This document shows, piece by piece, positions 25,772 through 33,701 of a stretch of DNA of 64,000 bases; within the stretch, counting starts at the first letter, position 1, and each line of letters starts with the position of its first letter. Made by a program: the position numbers and the translations under genes. Origin of the DNA: Prevotellaceae bacterium (GTDB lineage Bacteria > Bacteroidota > Bacteroidia > Bacteroidales > UBA932); contig JAIRNF010000035.1 of NCBI GenBank assembly GCA_031258195.1, forward strand, positions 1 to 64,000, read 5' to 3'. A model generated the notes under the pieces. That model had not been told where the DNA came from. It worked only from the letters and a program-made list of their open reading frames with translations, and did not search any database.

Positions 25772-28700
25772 CTATTTACCCTGTGAACGGATAATGGATT
25801 CTTTTGTTCTAAGAAAAGAGGAGCGCTGTTTTAGCGATGTCGGGATACTATGCTTTTCTATTGCTGCACTTATCTCTCTTTTATGCGCATAATCAATAGC
25901 ATTTATAAGCTTGCATAGAATATTTGTTCGTACATTTAAGCGGGAGAGCTTACCATCGTTAGGGTCTGGAAAAGTGCGGTTCGACAAGAAAATATAAATC
26001 AGCTCGCGTTCAGGATCTGTCCATACAAATGTTCCGGTAAATCCTGTATGTCCATAGCTGGAGTATGATACCTCTGGGTAAACATTGCTTTTAGTCTCGA
26101 ACTGTGGTTTATCAAATCCTAAAGCACGACGATTACCCCTTTCCCGGAATTGATAACGGGTAAACTCATCCATAACCTCCGGACTAAAATAGTACTCGTC
26201 ACCATACGTTCCTTTGTTTAAGTATAGCTGAAACAGTTTAGCCAGATCGTTTGCATTCGAGAATAGTCCGGCATGCCCGGATACTCCGCCTAGCATGGCT
26301 GCTGCCGGGTCGTGTACCGTACCTTGTACACGTTGTTTACGAAATATTACATCCTGTTCTGTAGGGGTTATGCTGTTTTTATTGAATTTACTCAATGGGT
26401 TGAATGAGGTTCTATTCATGCCTAACGGAAGATAGAACAGCTCATCATCCAGCTTATCTAAAGATTTATTATATATTGCTTCAACCACCCGCTGCATATA
26501 CATTAACCCCATATCGCTATAGCGGTATTTTTTTTCTTGTAGTTCGGCTTTATCGGTTGTTGTTATTACGTAGTCGGCTACAGCAGGCGTTGCAAATAAC
26601 GAGTCGCTTACCATAAGGCTGTATTTTGCGCTGCGGGTACGTGAGAAATAGTCTGGGTCAAGATAAGACGTGTTACTTAAGCATTGCGGCTGATTTAGTA
26701 GCCTATTCGGATGCTCGCTATCGGGTTTATCGCTGTATATTTCCTTTCCGCTTTGCCGTTCTTTGTAAAAGTGTCTGTAGTATGGTATCCATGCCTGCAA
26801 TCCCGATTGGTGGGTTAGTATATCCCTGATGTTGAGATTGGCTTTATTTGTTCCTGCCAAGTAGGGTAAATGCTTTTCTAGGCTATCGTCTAATCCTAAT
26901 TTTTTATCGTTTACAGCTTTCATAATTACAGGAAGCATGGCACTGACTTTAGTTACAGAGGCAACATCGTATAAGTCGTTTAGCTTAACCGCCGGAGATT
27001 TTTCATCATAGCTATGCTTGCCGAAGGTTTTATTGTAAAAAACATTGCCCTTATATACCGCTATAACTTGTCCGCCGGGCATAGCTTTTTGGGTGATAGC
27101 ATTATTAACCATAGAATCGATTTCGGCTAACGATGATGACGGAATTCCAATTTCCTCTGGCAGTATATACTTTAACCTGGTTTGCTCTTTCAGTTCGATA
27201 CCAAAGCCTTCAGCGTACCAATCTCTAATGGATACGGGTAGGGTTCCATTTACTTTCACGCCGCCAAATATTGCTTGTGCCGTCCTGTTTTGCGCTTCGT
27301 CTGAATTGTTATACGATATTATAATAGCCGCGTACCGTTTCGGATTTTTCATTTTTGTAACAGCATACGGAGTGCCGAAGAAGCTAAAGATTATCTTTTT
27401 TGATGCGGCTAATCGTTCTATAAAAGCAAAAGAAGTAGAATCTACGCCGAAATTATATTGAGGGCGGGAGTCTGCATCGTGATAGCCAACAATAATGAGG
27501 TTGTGGCGTTGTAGCTGTTTTTCTATATCGGTATAAATTTTTTTTGCTGCTTTTTTGGGTATTGAGTACGTGATGATATCAGCATACAGCTGCAGCTGCG
27601 ATTTAAAGGTACTACCCCGCTCCTCGCCAATTTCAAGATACGCTATTTTCAACGTATCTAAACGCTTTAGAGGGAGTATATCGTTCTGGTTTTCTATAAG
27701 TGTTAGTGCTGCTTCTGCTAATCGGTAGTTTAAAGCCTTCGCTTCCGGGTTATTCAACCGTTCTGTTAGGCTATCTGTTTTAATAAGCACATCTCTGTAT
27801 AAACCAGCGTCATACTTTGCTCGCAGAACTTTTTTACAGTGATAGTTTACTTTTTCCTTTGTTATTAAACTGGAATCTATAGCCCGTTCAATTTCATCTA
27901 TAGCGCTTGTTACTTTATCCGGATGCAGAAGGATATCTGTTCCTGCCATTAATGCGAGGAGCGGAATACGGTTAGAATCCTCGTTATTTGTGATACCTTT
28001 CATGTTAAGGGCATCAGTATATATAAGTCCTTTAAATCCAAGTGAGTCAATTAGTAAATCGGTAATGATTTTTTTTGACAACGTAGCAGGAACATCAGGT
28101 GTATCATCAAGTGCAGGCACATCTAAATGACCCACCATTACCCCGTTTATACTCTCAGCTATTAGCTGCTTAAACGGATATAGTTCAAGCGAGTCTATAT
28201 GTTCGGCACTTTGGTTCAGCTGTGGTAGTTCATGATGTGAGTCTTGGTTGGTATCACCATGACCGGGAAAATGTTTTGCAGATGTAAGTAACCCATAATC
28301 TTGCATTCCGCGCATGTAAGCAGAGCCTTTTTCTGCAACTTTATACTTGTTTTCGCCAAACGAACGGGTGTTGATTACAGGATTATCAGGGTTGTTGTTA
28401 ACGTCTAATACCGGCGCGAAATTCAATTGAATGCCTAAAGCAGAGCATTGTTTAGCGACCTCAACGCCCATATCGTAAATCAGCTGATTATCTTTAATTG
28501 CTCCCAGAGCCATTTGTTGCGGAAAACGAGGAGTGCTGTCAACACGCATGGCGACACCCCATTCTCCGTCTATAGACATTAGTAGTGGTACTTCACTTAA
28601 TATCTGAAAGTAGTTTGTTAGCTGGGCTATTTGAACGGGACGCCCGACAGAGAAAAGCAGACCACCAACTTTATCCTGCTCAATATGCTTTACAATTTTA

Positions 28701-28900
28701 TCTACATGCTTGGCACCTAGCGAGGGGTAACATGCCACCATAAACAGCTGGGCAATGCGTTCTCTCGTATTCAATGCGCCCATTATCGAATCAACCCATT
28801 GTTCCCGTTTCGCTGTATCGATAGTAGGTTTAGCCGATAGGTTTACTGTTGCTATTAAAAAAATAAAAAGTGTTAGTGTAATATAATGTATGCGGAGCAT
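25772..28900 (-). CDS. GH3 beta-N-acetylglucosaminidase fused to serine hydrolase (beta-lactamase family)
   Basis: The start at 28900 gives 1,042 residues with a clean signal peptide; an ATG at 28924 would add eight residues. Residues ~30-380 are a GH3 catalytic domain with the NagZ signature KHFPGHGDTNQDSHHELPQ (His-Asp dyad typical of glucosaminidases). A GH3 C-terminal-like domain covers about 390-590. Residues ~600-1000 are a beta-lactamase/penicillin-binding-protein-like serine hydrolase with SVTK (Ser-x-x-Lys), YSD in place of Tyr-x-Asn, and HTGFTGT in place of Lys-Thr-Gly. Such fusions are known in Bacteroidetes and are probably periplasmic enzymes that process peptidoglycan fragments. 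A role in muropeptide recycling is likely by family, not proven. It converges on the GH20 gene. Confidence 0.9.
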   Translation of the reverse strand: MLRIHYITLTLFIFLIATVNLSAKPTIDTAKREQWVDSIMGALNTRERIAQLFMVACYPSLGAKHVDKIVKHIEQDKVGGLLFSVGRPVQIAQLTNYFQILSEVPLLMSIDGEWGVAMRVDSTPRFPQQMALGAIKDNQLIYDMGVEVAKQCSALGIQLNFAPVLDVNNNPDNPVINTRSFGENKYKVAEKGSAYMRGMQDYGLLTSAKHFPGHGDTNQDSHHELPQLNQSAEHIDSLELYPFKQLIAESINGVMVGHLDVPALDDTPDVPATLSKKIITDLLIDSLGFKGLIYTDALNMKGITNNEDSNRIPLLALMAGTDILLHPDKVTSAIDEIERAIDSSLITKEKVNYHCKKVLRAKYDAGLYRDVLIKTDSLTERLNNPEAKALNYRLAEAALTLIENQNDILPLKRLDTLKIAYLEIGEERGSTFKSQLQLYADIITYSIPKKAAKKIYTDIEKQLQRHNLIIVGYHDADSRPQYNFGVDSTSFAFIERLAASKKIIFSFFGTPYAVTKMKNPKRYAAIIISYNNSDEAQNRTAQAIFGGVKVNGTLPVSIRDWYAEGFGIELKEQTRLKYILPEEIGIPSSSLAEIDSMVNNAITQKAMPGGQVIAVYKGNVFYNKTFGKHSYDEKSPAVKLNDLYDVASVTKVSAMLPVIMKAVNDKKLGLDDSLEKHLPYLAGTNKANLNIRDILTHQSGLQAWIPYYRHFYKERQSGKEIYSDKPDSEHPNRLLNQPQCLSNTSYLDPDYFSRTRSAKYSLMVSDSLFATPAVADYVITTTDKAELQEKKYRYSDMGLMYMQRVVEAIYNKSLDKLDDELFYLPLGMNRTSFNPLSKFNKNSITPTEQDVIFRKQRVQGTVHDPAAAMLGGVSGHAGLFSNANDLAKLFQLYLNKGTYGDEYYFSPEVMDEFTRYQFRERGNRRALGFDKPQFETKSNVYPEVSYSSYGHTGFTGTFVWTDPERELIYIFLSNRTFPDPNDGKLSRLNVRTNILCKLINAIDYAHKREISAAIEKHSIPTSLKQRSSFLRTKESIIRSQGK

Positions 28901-29031
28901 CGTACGTCTAATATTAGTTAGCAAATCTACAACCTTTTAATAATATAGACTAGCGTAAAATTGTTGATAATACTATTTAACGAAAACTTCATCTTGCTTT
29001 GTTGATATTCGATGCGGTTTGATCAAATATG

Positions 29032-29039
29032 TACTTTTG
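29032..29039 (+). promoter_or_regulatory. -7 element abutting the methyltransferase start
   Basis: TACTTTTG lies 5 nt before ATG 29045, so transcription would begin at or next to the start codon. No ideal -33 TTG is seen. Confidence 0.5.
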
Positions 29040-29044
29040 TGATT

Positions 29045-30244
29045 ATGGATGCGGTTTTCAACTTGCCAAATGAACCTACGATAGAGTTTTTGCGGAACCA
29101 TTGGAATGATGATCCTGCCACGCTTTTGCTACAATCCGATCGTTATCCCGATGTGGATATGGCATGGGTGGCGCAGCAGGTTAAAGGCAGAAAGAAAGCA
29201 AAGGAAAAAATACCTTCTTGGTACGAGAATGGAGCTATCGCTTATCCTATATCCATATCAATGGAGCAATGCTCGTCTGAAGCAACAGCAAAATATAAGG
29301 CTGATATTTGTAGCGGCAGTACTTTGGTAGATTTAACAGGAGGGCTAGGTGTTGATACGGCATTTATGTCTAAGAATTTTACTGATGTAACATACGTAGA
29401 ACGTAACGAGGAGTTAGTTGCTCTTGCCTGGTATAATTTTAGTCAGCTAAGACTAGCGAATATTAATACTGAAAATAGAGATGCAATAGAGGTGCTTTAT
29501 TCTGAAGGAGAAGTTGATTGGCTTTATATCGATCCCGCAAGGCGCAAAGAGAACCAGCAAAAAGCAGTGCTTCTGTCCGATTGCGAACCTGATATTTTAG
29601 AGCATCAAGCGCGGTTGTTGCAAAAAGCAAAAAATGTGCTGATTAAGCTATCTCCGCTTTTTGACATAACAGCGCTTAGTCGTTTATTTCCAAACGCAGG
29701 GGAAATACATATTGTATCGGTTAATAACGAATGTAAAGAACTTCTACTTCGGTTGGATAGAGAGGAGCATATTTCTCCACAGATTATATGCGTGAATATT
29801 TTGAAAGAAGGCGAACGGCAACGATTTGAGTTTACTTTAGCTAACGAAGTAAAAAGTGGCGTTAGTGTGGCTGCGAATCCTTTAGCATACTTATACGAAC
29901 CTAACGCTTCTATTCAGAAATCCGGCGGATTTAAGAGTTTTGCCCATCAGTTTGGACTCGAAATTCTGCATTCTAATACAAGGCTATATATGTCGGTAAA
30001 TAGAATAGAGAATTTTCAGGGTCGGAGTTTTATAGTAGAATCTGTTTTTGGCTTTTCAAAACAGGAGCTAAAAGCCAGCCTGTCCGATATTAAAAAAGCA
30101 AATATTACCGTTCGTAATTTTCCGTTATCGGTAGCTGAGTTGCGTAAGAAGTTGGGATTGCAAGACGGGGGGGTGGTTTACCTTTTTGCAATAACGCTTT
30201 CATCGGGAAAGAACGCGCTTATCCGATGTCGTAAGGATAGCTGA
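29045..30244 (+). CDS. SAM-dependent methyltransferase with THUMP-like domain
   Basis: About 399 residues from ATG 29045; an earlier in-frame ATG at 29012 is upstream of the apparent -7 element and is less likely. The middle has a class I methyltransferase fold: motif [17 protein letters not shown], acidic residue in [10 protein letters not shown], and the substrate-site motif LYIDPARR (D-P-A-R in place of N-P-P-Y). The C-terminal part fits the THUMP-like domain of Bacteroidetes methyltransferases. RNA is the probable substrate, but no position can be named. Its 3' end overlaps truA, on the opposite strand, by 26 nt, and the two genes may influence each other's transcript ends. Confidence 0.8.
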   Translation: MDAVFNLPNEPTIEFLRNHWNDDPATLLLQSDRYPDVDMAWVAQQVKGRKKAKEKIPSWYENGAIAYPISISMEQCSSEATAKYKADICSGSTLVDLTGGLGVDTAFMSKNFTDVTYVERNEELVALAWYNFSQLRLANINTENRDAIEVLYSEGEVDWLYIDPARRKENQQKAVLLSDCEPDILEHQARLLQKAKNVLIKLSPLFDITALSRLFPNAGEIHIVSVNNECKELLLRLDREEHISPQIICVNILKEGERQRFEFTLANEVKSGVSVAANPLAYLYEPNASIQKSGGFKSFAHQFGLEILHSNTRLYMSVNRIENFQGRSFIVESVFGFSKQELKASLSDIKKANITVRNFPLSVAELRKKLGLQDGGVVYLFAITLSSGKNALIRCRKDS

Positions 30245-30974
30245 TATTTGTAAGGAACAGACCTTTAGCAGGCGCAGACATACCTGTTTTACCTCTATCT
30301 TTTTGCTCTATAATTTTTCTGAACTCTTCAATAGAAATTTTTCCTTTACCAACATCCAACAAGCTGCCTACAATAGCACGTACCATATTACGTAAAAAAC
30401 GATCTGCGGTAATGGTAAATACTAACGTATTATCAGCCTCTTCTGTCCATTCTGCAAATGTTATTTTACAGTTATTGGTCTTTACATCGGTGTGTAGCTT
30501 GCTGAAGCTGGTAAAATCTGTGTACCCAAAAAGCAGCTGCGCCGCTTTGTTCATTGCGTTTATATCTAGCGGTATATATAAAGAATATGCGAATTCGTTG
30601 AAAAACGGATTTTTTGTTTTGCAGATGTAATATTTATAAGTACGGGCTGTAGCATCGAAGCGGGCATGGGCATCGCTATGCATTTTTTTTAGTCCGAAAA
30701 CAGAAATATCTTCCGGCAGCAAGCAGTTCAGCTTATAAAGAAGATGAGGTATATTGCTATCTAATTCTTTGTTCATAGAATCGAAGTGCGCAAGGTAGAA
30801 TTTAGCATGCACCCCTGTATCTGTTCTGCCTGCCCCAATAGTTTCAATAGGTTCTCTAAGATAGGTAAATAATGCTTTGTTCAACTCCGCCTGAACGCTG
30901 TTGGCATTCTCCTGAACTTGCCAGCCATGGTAGGCTGCTCCGTTGTATGATAGCTGAATAAAATAACGAGGCAT
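30219..30974 (-). CDS. truA: tRNA pseudouridine(38-40) synthase TruA
   Basis: TruA isomerises uridines 38-40 in the anticodon arm of tRNAs. Visible motifs are [16 protein letters not shown] at the start, the catalytic-Asp motif [11 protein letters not shown], and the late [20 protein letters not shown] chose ATG 30974 ([10 protein letters not shown]), 251 residues; an ATG at 31013 lies upstream of a good promoter element and would add 13 residues not expected for the family. Confidence 0.96.
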   Translation of the reverse strand: MPRYFIQLSYNGAAYHGWQVQENANSVQAELNKALFTYLREPIETIGAGRTDTGVHAKFYLAHFDSMNKELDSNIPHLLYKLNCLLPEDISVFGLKKMHSDAHARFDATARTYKYYICKTKNPFFNEFAYSLYIPLDINAMNKAAQLLFGYTDFTSFSKLHTDVKTNNCKITFAEWTEEADNTLVFTITADRFLRNMVRAIVGSLLDVGKGKISIEEFRKIIEQKDRGKTGMSAPAKGLFLTNISYPYDIG

Positions 30975-30993
30975 CAATTTGCTTTTTAATTTA

Positions 30994-31024
30994 CAAATAT
31001 AGGGCTTAGCCATGGTGTTGACAA
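30994..31024 (-). promoter_or_regulatory. Promoter of truA
   Basis: On the minus strand, TTG (31024-31022) and TATATTTG (31001-30994) are separated by 20 nt, a good fit to the Bacteroidetes promoter. It sits about 20 nt before ATG 30974 and supports that start. Confidence 0.65.
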
Positions 31025-31038
31025 CAATAGGCGCATGA

Positions 31039-31659
31039 ATGTTTTTTAATATTGTATTAATCTGTATAATTCTTATTTTTACAGAGAAATATAAAAATTA
31101 CAATTACTATGAAAAAATTATTTTTGCCCTTCTAGCCGTATTGTTTGCTACCTTTTATTCTTATGCGCAAGATGAAAAAAAAGATGCTGAGACTGTAAAA
31201 ACCAAAATGGATGAATTTACTTCAAAAACAGGAGCAATAACTAAGTTTACAGATTATAGCCTTCCAAACTTAAAAACTACCTATGCTTCTCCAGTAACAC
31301 GTATAAGGAAAGTTGAAAGTGGAAATGCTAAAGCTTTCTTTTATCAAATAGAAAAAGAAGGTAAATATAGCAGTACAACAGCATCAATTGAGCACTCTGA
31401 TTTAGTTGAAGTACTTAAAGCTATAAAAGTATTAATAGATGCCGTCGACACAGATATAGCAGCAAACCCCGATTATATGGAAAACAAATTTGTTACCGTG
31501 GATGGATTTCAGGTAGGATACTATATTAGTAAAGGTAAAGCCTCGTGGTATTTGAAATTAACCAAATATGGCTCTGATAATACACTTTTTATGTCAGATG
31601 GAGATTCTATCGAGCAGGCTTTTACAGATGCAAAGAATAAAATAGATTCCTTGAAATAG
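31039..31659 (+). CDS. Small secreted protein of unknown function, probable frameshift at the start
   Basis: The open frame begins at ATG 31039, but its first 23 residues look non-native. A signal peptide ([19 protein letters not shown]) begins just after, and the obvious start ATGAAAAAA at 31109 is one base out of frame: the A6 run at 31112-31117 would need to be A7 to give [10 protein letters not shown] promoter (31052-31081) lies downstream of ATG 31039, also favouring 31109. The mature ~165 residues ([10 protein letters not shown]...KIDSLK) are hydrophilic with Tyr- and Lys-rich strands; I recognise no family. Predicted to be periplasmic or secreted. It ends at a strong two-way terminator. 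Confidence 0.7.
   Translation: MFFNIVLICIILIFTEKYKNYNYYEKIIFALLAVLFATFYSYAQDEKKDAETVKTKMDEFTSKTGAITKFTDYSLPNLKTTYASPVTRIRKVESGNAKAFFYQIEKEGKYSSTTASIEHSDLVEVLKAIKVLIDAVDTDIAANPDYMENKFVTVDGFQVGYYISKGKASWYLKLTKYGSDNTLFMSDGDSIEQAFTDAKNKIDSLK
31052..31081 (+). promoter_or_regulatory. Promoter candidate inside the extended ORF
   Basis: TTG at 31052-31054 and TATTTTTA at 31074-31081 are 19 nt apart, an approximate TTG/TAnnTTTG promoter. It places the transcript start about 20 nt ahead of ATG 31109. Confidence 0.45.
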
Positions 31660-31664
31660 AATAT

Positions 31665-31722
31665 ATCTACTATAACAGAGAAGGCGGAATTATTAAATCC
31701 CGCCTTCTCTGTTATAGTAGAT
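31665..31722. terminator. Bidirectional terminator, 23-bp perfect stem
   Basis: ATCTACTATAACAGAGAAGG continues to CGG at 31687 and pairs base for base with 31700-31722 across a 12-nt loop. It lies between convergent genes, 5-6 nt from both stop codons. Confidence 0.9.
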
Positions 31723-31727
31723 TACCG

Positions 31728-31949
31728 TTAATATTCATCTTCGTTAAAGAAGAAGTCCTCTTTACTGGGATAATCGGGCCAAATGTCTTCTATATTTTCG
31801 AAAATTTCTCCGTCATCTTCTAAGTCCTGTAAATTTTCGATAACCTCTAAAGGTGCGCCCGAACGAGTTGCGTAGTCAACCAACTCATCTTTGGTTGCTG
31901 GCCAAGGAGCATCTTCTAATTTTGAAGCTAGTTCTAGTGTCCAATACAT
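31728..31949 (-). CDS. DUF2795 domain protein
   Basis: This 73-residue acidic protein starts MYWTLELASKLEDAPWPATKDELVDYA and ends FFFNEDEY, a pattern I recognise as the DUF2795 family, common and conserved in Bacteroidetes. The N-terminal Trp/Pro-rich part fits the small helical domain; the C-terminal third is almost wholly acidic. No signal peptide, so cytoplasmic. Its function is unknown; nothing in the neighbours points to a pathway. Confidence 0.8.
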   Translation of the reverse strand: MYWTLELASKLEDAPWPATKDELVDYATRSGAPLEVIENLQDLEDDGEIFENIEDIWPDYPSKEDFFFNEDEY

Positions 31950-32188
31950 AGCTTTATATTTTGATATGTGTTACTATCTCTAAATGGGGAGCGAAATTAT
32001 AAAAAACTGATAAAACTCCAAATCAATATGCGTTATTTTATCTATAATAATTATACTCCTGTGGAATCTAATTTGTTACAATTATAAGTTTAATAAACCG
32101 ACTTATTAACAACAAAAAACACGCCAAATATTAAAAGGTTGACGCGTTTTGCTACAATATTTAAGAAAATACTATAAGTGCCTTTAGC

Positions 32189-32734
32189 TCACTCCGATGA
32201 AGGTAACCATAAATCCTCTTTTACGCCCTCGTCTTTTTGCAGCTTACGACCAAGCATAAAAAGATAGTCGGATAGCCTGTTAAGGTATTTAATTACATTT
32301 TCGTTTACCTCTTCCTGTTCGTTTAGGCGTAAAGCGGCACGTTCTGCCCGTCTGCATATAGTACGTGCAATGTGAGAGAATGAAGCGATAGGTACACCTC
32401 CGGGAAGAATAAATGAATGTAGAGGTTCTAGTTGCTCTTCCATCGCATCCATTTCTACTTCTAACAGCTCAATGTCAACAGGTTTAATTTCGGGTAGCTT
32501 TTTTGCATTGCTATCGCTGGCAAGATGTGCTGCGCAGTTCATCAATACTTCCTGAACGTGAAGTAGTATCTTAGCATAATGAGGGTTTATAGGGTAAGAA
32601 CGAATCATGCCTACATAAGCAATCAGCTCATCTACTGTGCCGTATGCCTCAACTTTTGGGTGGTGTTTTGCTACCCTTGTACCACCAATTAAGGCGGTAG
32701 TGCCTTTATCTCCTGTTTTAGTATATATTCTCAT
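32189..32734 (-). CDS. ATP:cob(I)alamin adenosyltransferase, PduO type
   Basis: This 181-residue protein transfers adenosyl from ATP to cob(I)alamin or cob(I)yrinic acid diamide, making the B12 coenzyme. Family motifs are the N-terminal YTKTGDKGTTALIGGTRV, the ATP-binding VEAYGTVDEL, and the late ARTICRRAER with NRLSDYLFMLGR. The length is standard for the PduO type. No cobalamin biosynthesis genes or B12 riboswitch were seen nearby, so it may serve salvage. The ABC ATPase gene lies 67 nt upstream on the same strand, but no functional link is evident. Confidence 0.93.
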   Translation of the reverse strand: MRIYTKTGDKGTTALIGGTRVAKHHPKVEAYGTVDELIAYVGMIRSYPINPHYAKILLHVQEVLMNCAAHLASDSNAKKLPEIKPVDIELLEVEMDAMEEQLEPLHSFILPGGVPIASFSHIARTICRRAERAALRLNEQEEVNENVIKYLNRLSDYLFMLGRKLQKDEGVKEDLWLPSSE

Positions 32735-32801
32735 CAGATTACGTTTTACTATGATTAGTATATAAAACTAACCAAAAGTCATTTTGTTTAGCGGATTGGA
32801 T

Positions 32802-33527
32802 CTATGCTGCCGAGTGATTTGATTTCCCAAGAGTTGGATGCGGATTAATTTCATCACTTTCAATTAATCCATCGCGTAAACGAACGATGCGTCTTGCATA
32901 TTGGGCAATATCTTTTTCGTGGGTAACAACAATAATAGTGTTTCCTTTCGAGTAAATATCCTCAAAAAGATTCATGATATCAATAGATGTTTTCGAATCA
33001 AGGTTTCCGGTTGGTTCATCCGCAAGAATTAGAGACGGAGTATTTACCAGTGCCCTCGCAACCGCAACACGTTGACGCTGTCCGCCCGACAATTCGTTTG
33101 GTTTATGAGACATACGGTCGGTCAAATCGACGCTGGTAAGGGCTGCCGTTGCTTTTTCAATTCGCTCTTTTTTATGTACCCCTGCGTAAATAAGCGGAAG
33201 GCATACGTTGTCTAATGCCGAATAGCGGGGTAGTAGGTTGAAGGTTTGGAATACAAAGCCAATTTCCTTGTTTCGCACCTCTGCCAGCTGATCGTCTGCC
33301 ATTTTACTAACATCCGTACCGTTAAGCACGTAGCTGCCACCTGTAGGTGTATCGAGACATCCCAGAATATTCATCAAGGTAGATTTTCCAGAGCCCGACG
33401 GTCCCATTATCGCAACATATTCGTTCTTATTAATATCTAGCGAAACCCCTGCAAGAGCGCGTACTTCTTGATTACCAACCTGGTATGTTTTTGTGATATT
33501 GGAGTTTGAGATCAGAGCCTGTGCCAT
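32802..33527 (-). CDS. ABC transporter ATP-binding protein (LolD/MacB type)
   Basis: This 241-residue ATPase has Walker [11 protein letters not shown]-loop [10 protein letters not shown], signature [15 protein letters not shown], Walker [13 protein letters not shown], and H-loop VVTHEKDIA. The sequence near the Q-loop and the TGNLDSKT motif are typical of MacB/LolD ATPases that pair with FtsX-fold permeases. No permease is adjacent. The MacB-like permease at 16226-17473 is a possible partner; this is inference from family only. Confidence 0.92.
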   Translation of the reverse strand: MAQALISNSNITKTYQVGNQEVRALAGVSLDINKNEYVAIMGPSGSGKSTLMNILGCLDTPTGGSYVLNGTDVSKMADDQLAEVRNKEIGFVFQTFNLLPRYSALDNVCLPLIYAGVHKKERIEKATAALTSVDLTDRMSHKPNELSGGQRQRVAVARALVNTPSLILADEPTGNLDSKTSIDIMNLFEDIYSKGNTIIVVTHEKDIAQYARRIVRLRDGLIESDEINPHPTLGKSNHSAA

Positions 33528-33701
33528 TTACTTTTTTATTTATTGGTTCTGTAACATACAAAGGTGCAAATAATTTTTTAGCAATAATAGTTTAGATATT
33601 CTTTTTGGCTAAAAGTTTAATTAACATGGCAGAAGACTTTTCGTTATGATTAAGATTTGAACTATTTTTGAAAAATAATCTTCTAGAGCATTATAGTGTT
33701 A

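Noticed and set aside
32090..32160. Terminator after the cobalamin adenosyltransferase gene
   Set aside because: AAAAACACGCC and GACGCGTTTT pair only with mismatches; too weak to call.
32735..32801. Cobalamin riboswitch before the adenosyltransferase gene
   Set aside because: The gap is only 67 nt and has no B12-box-like sequence.
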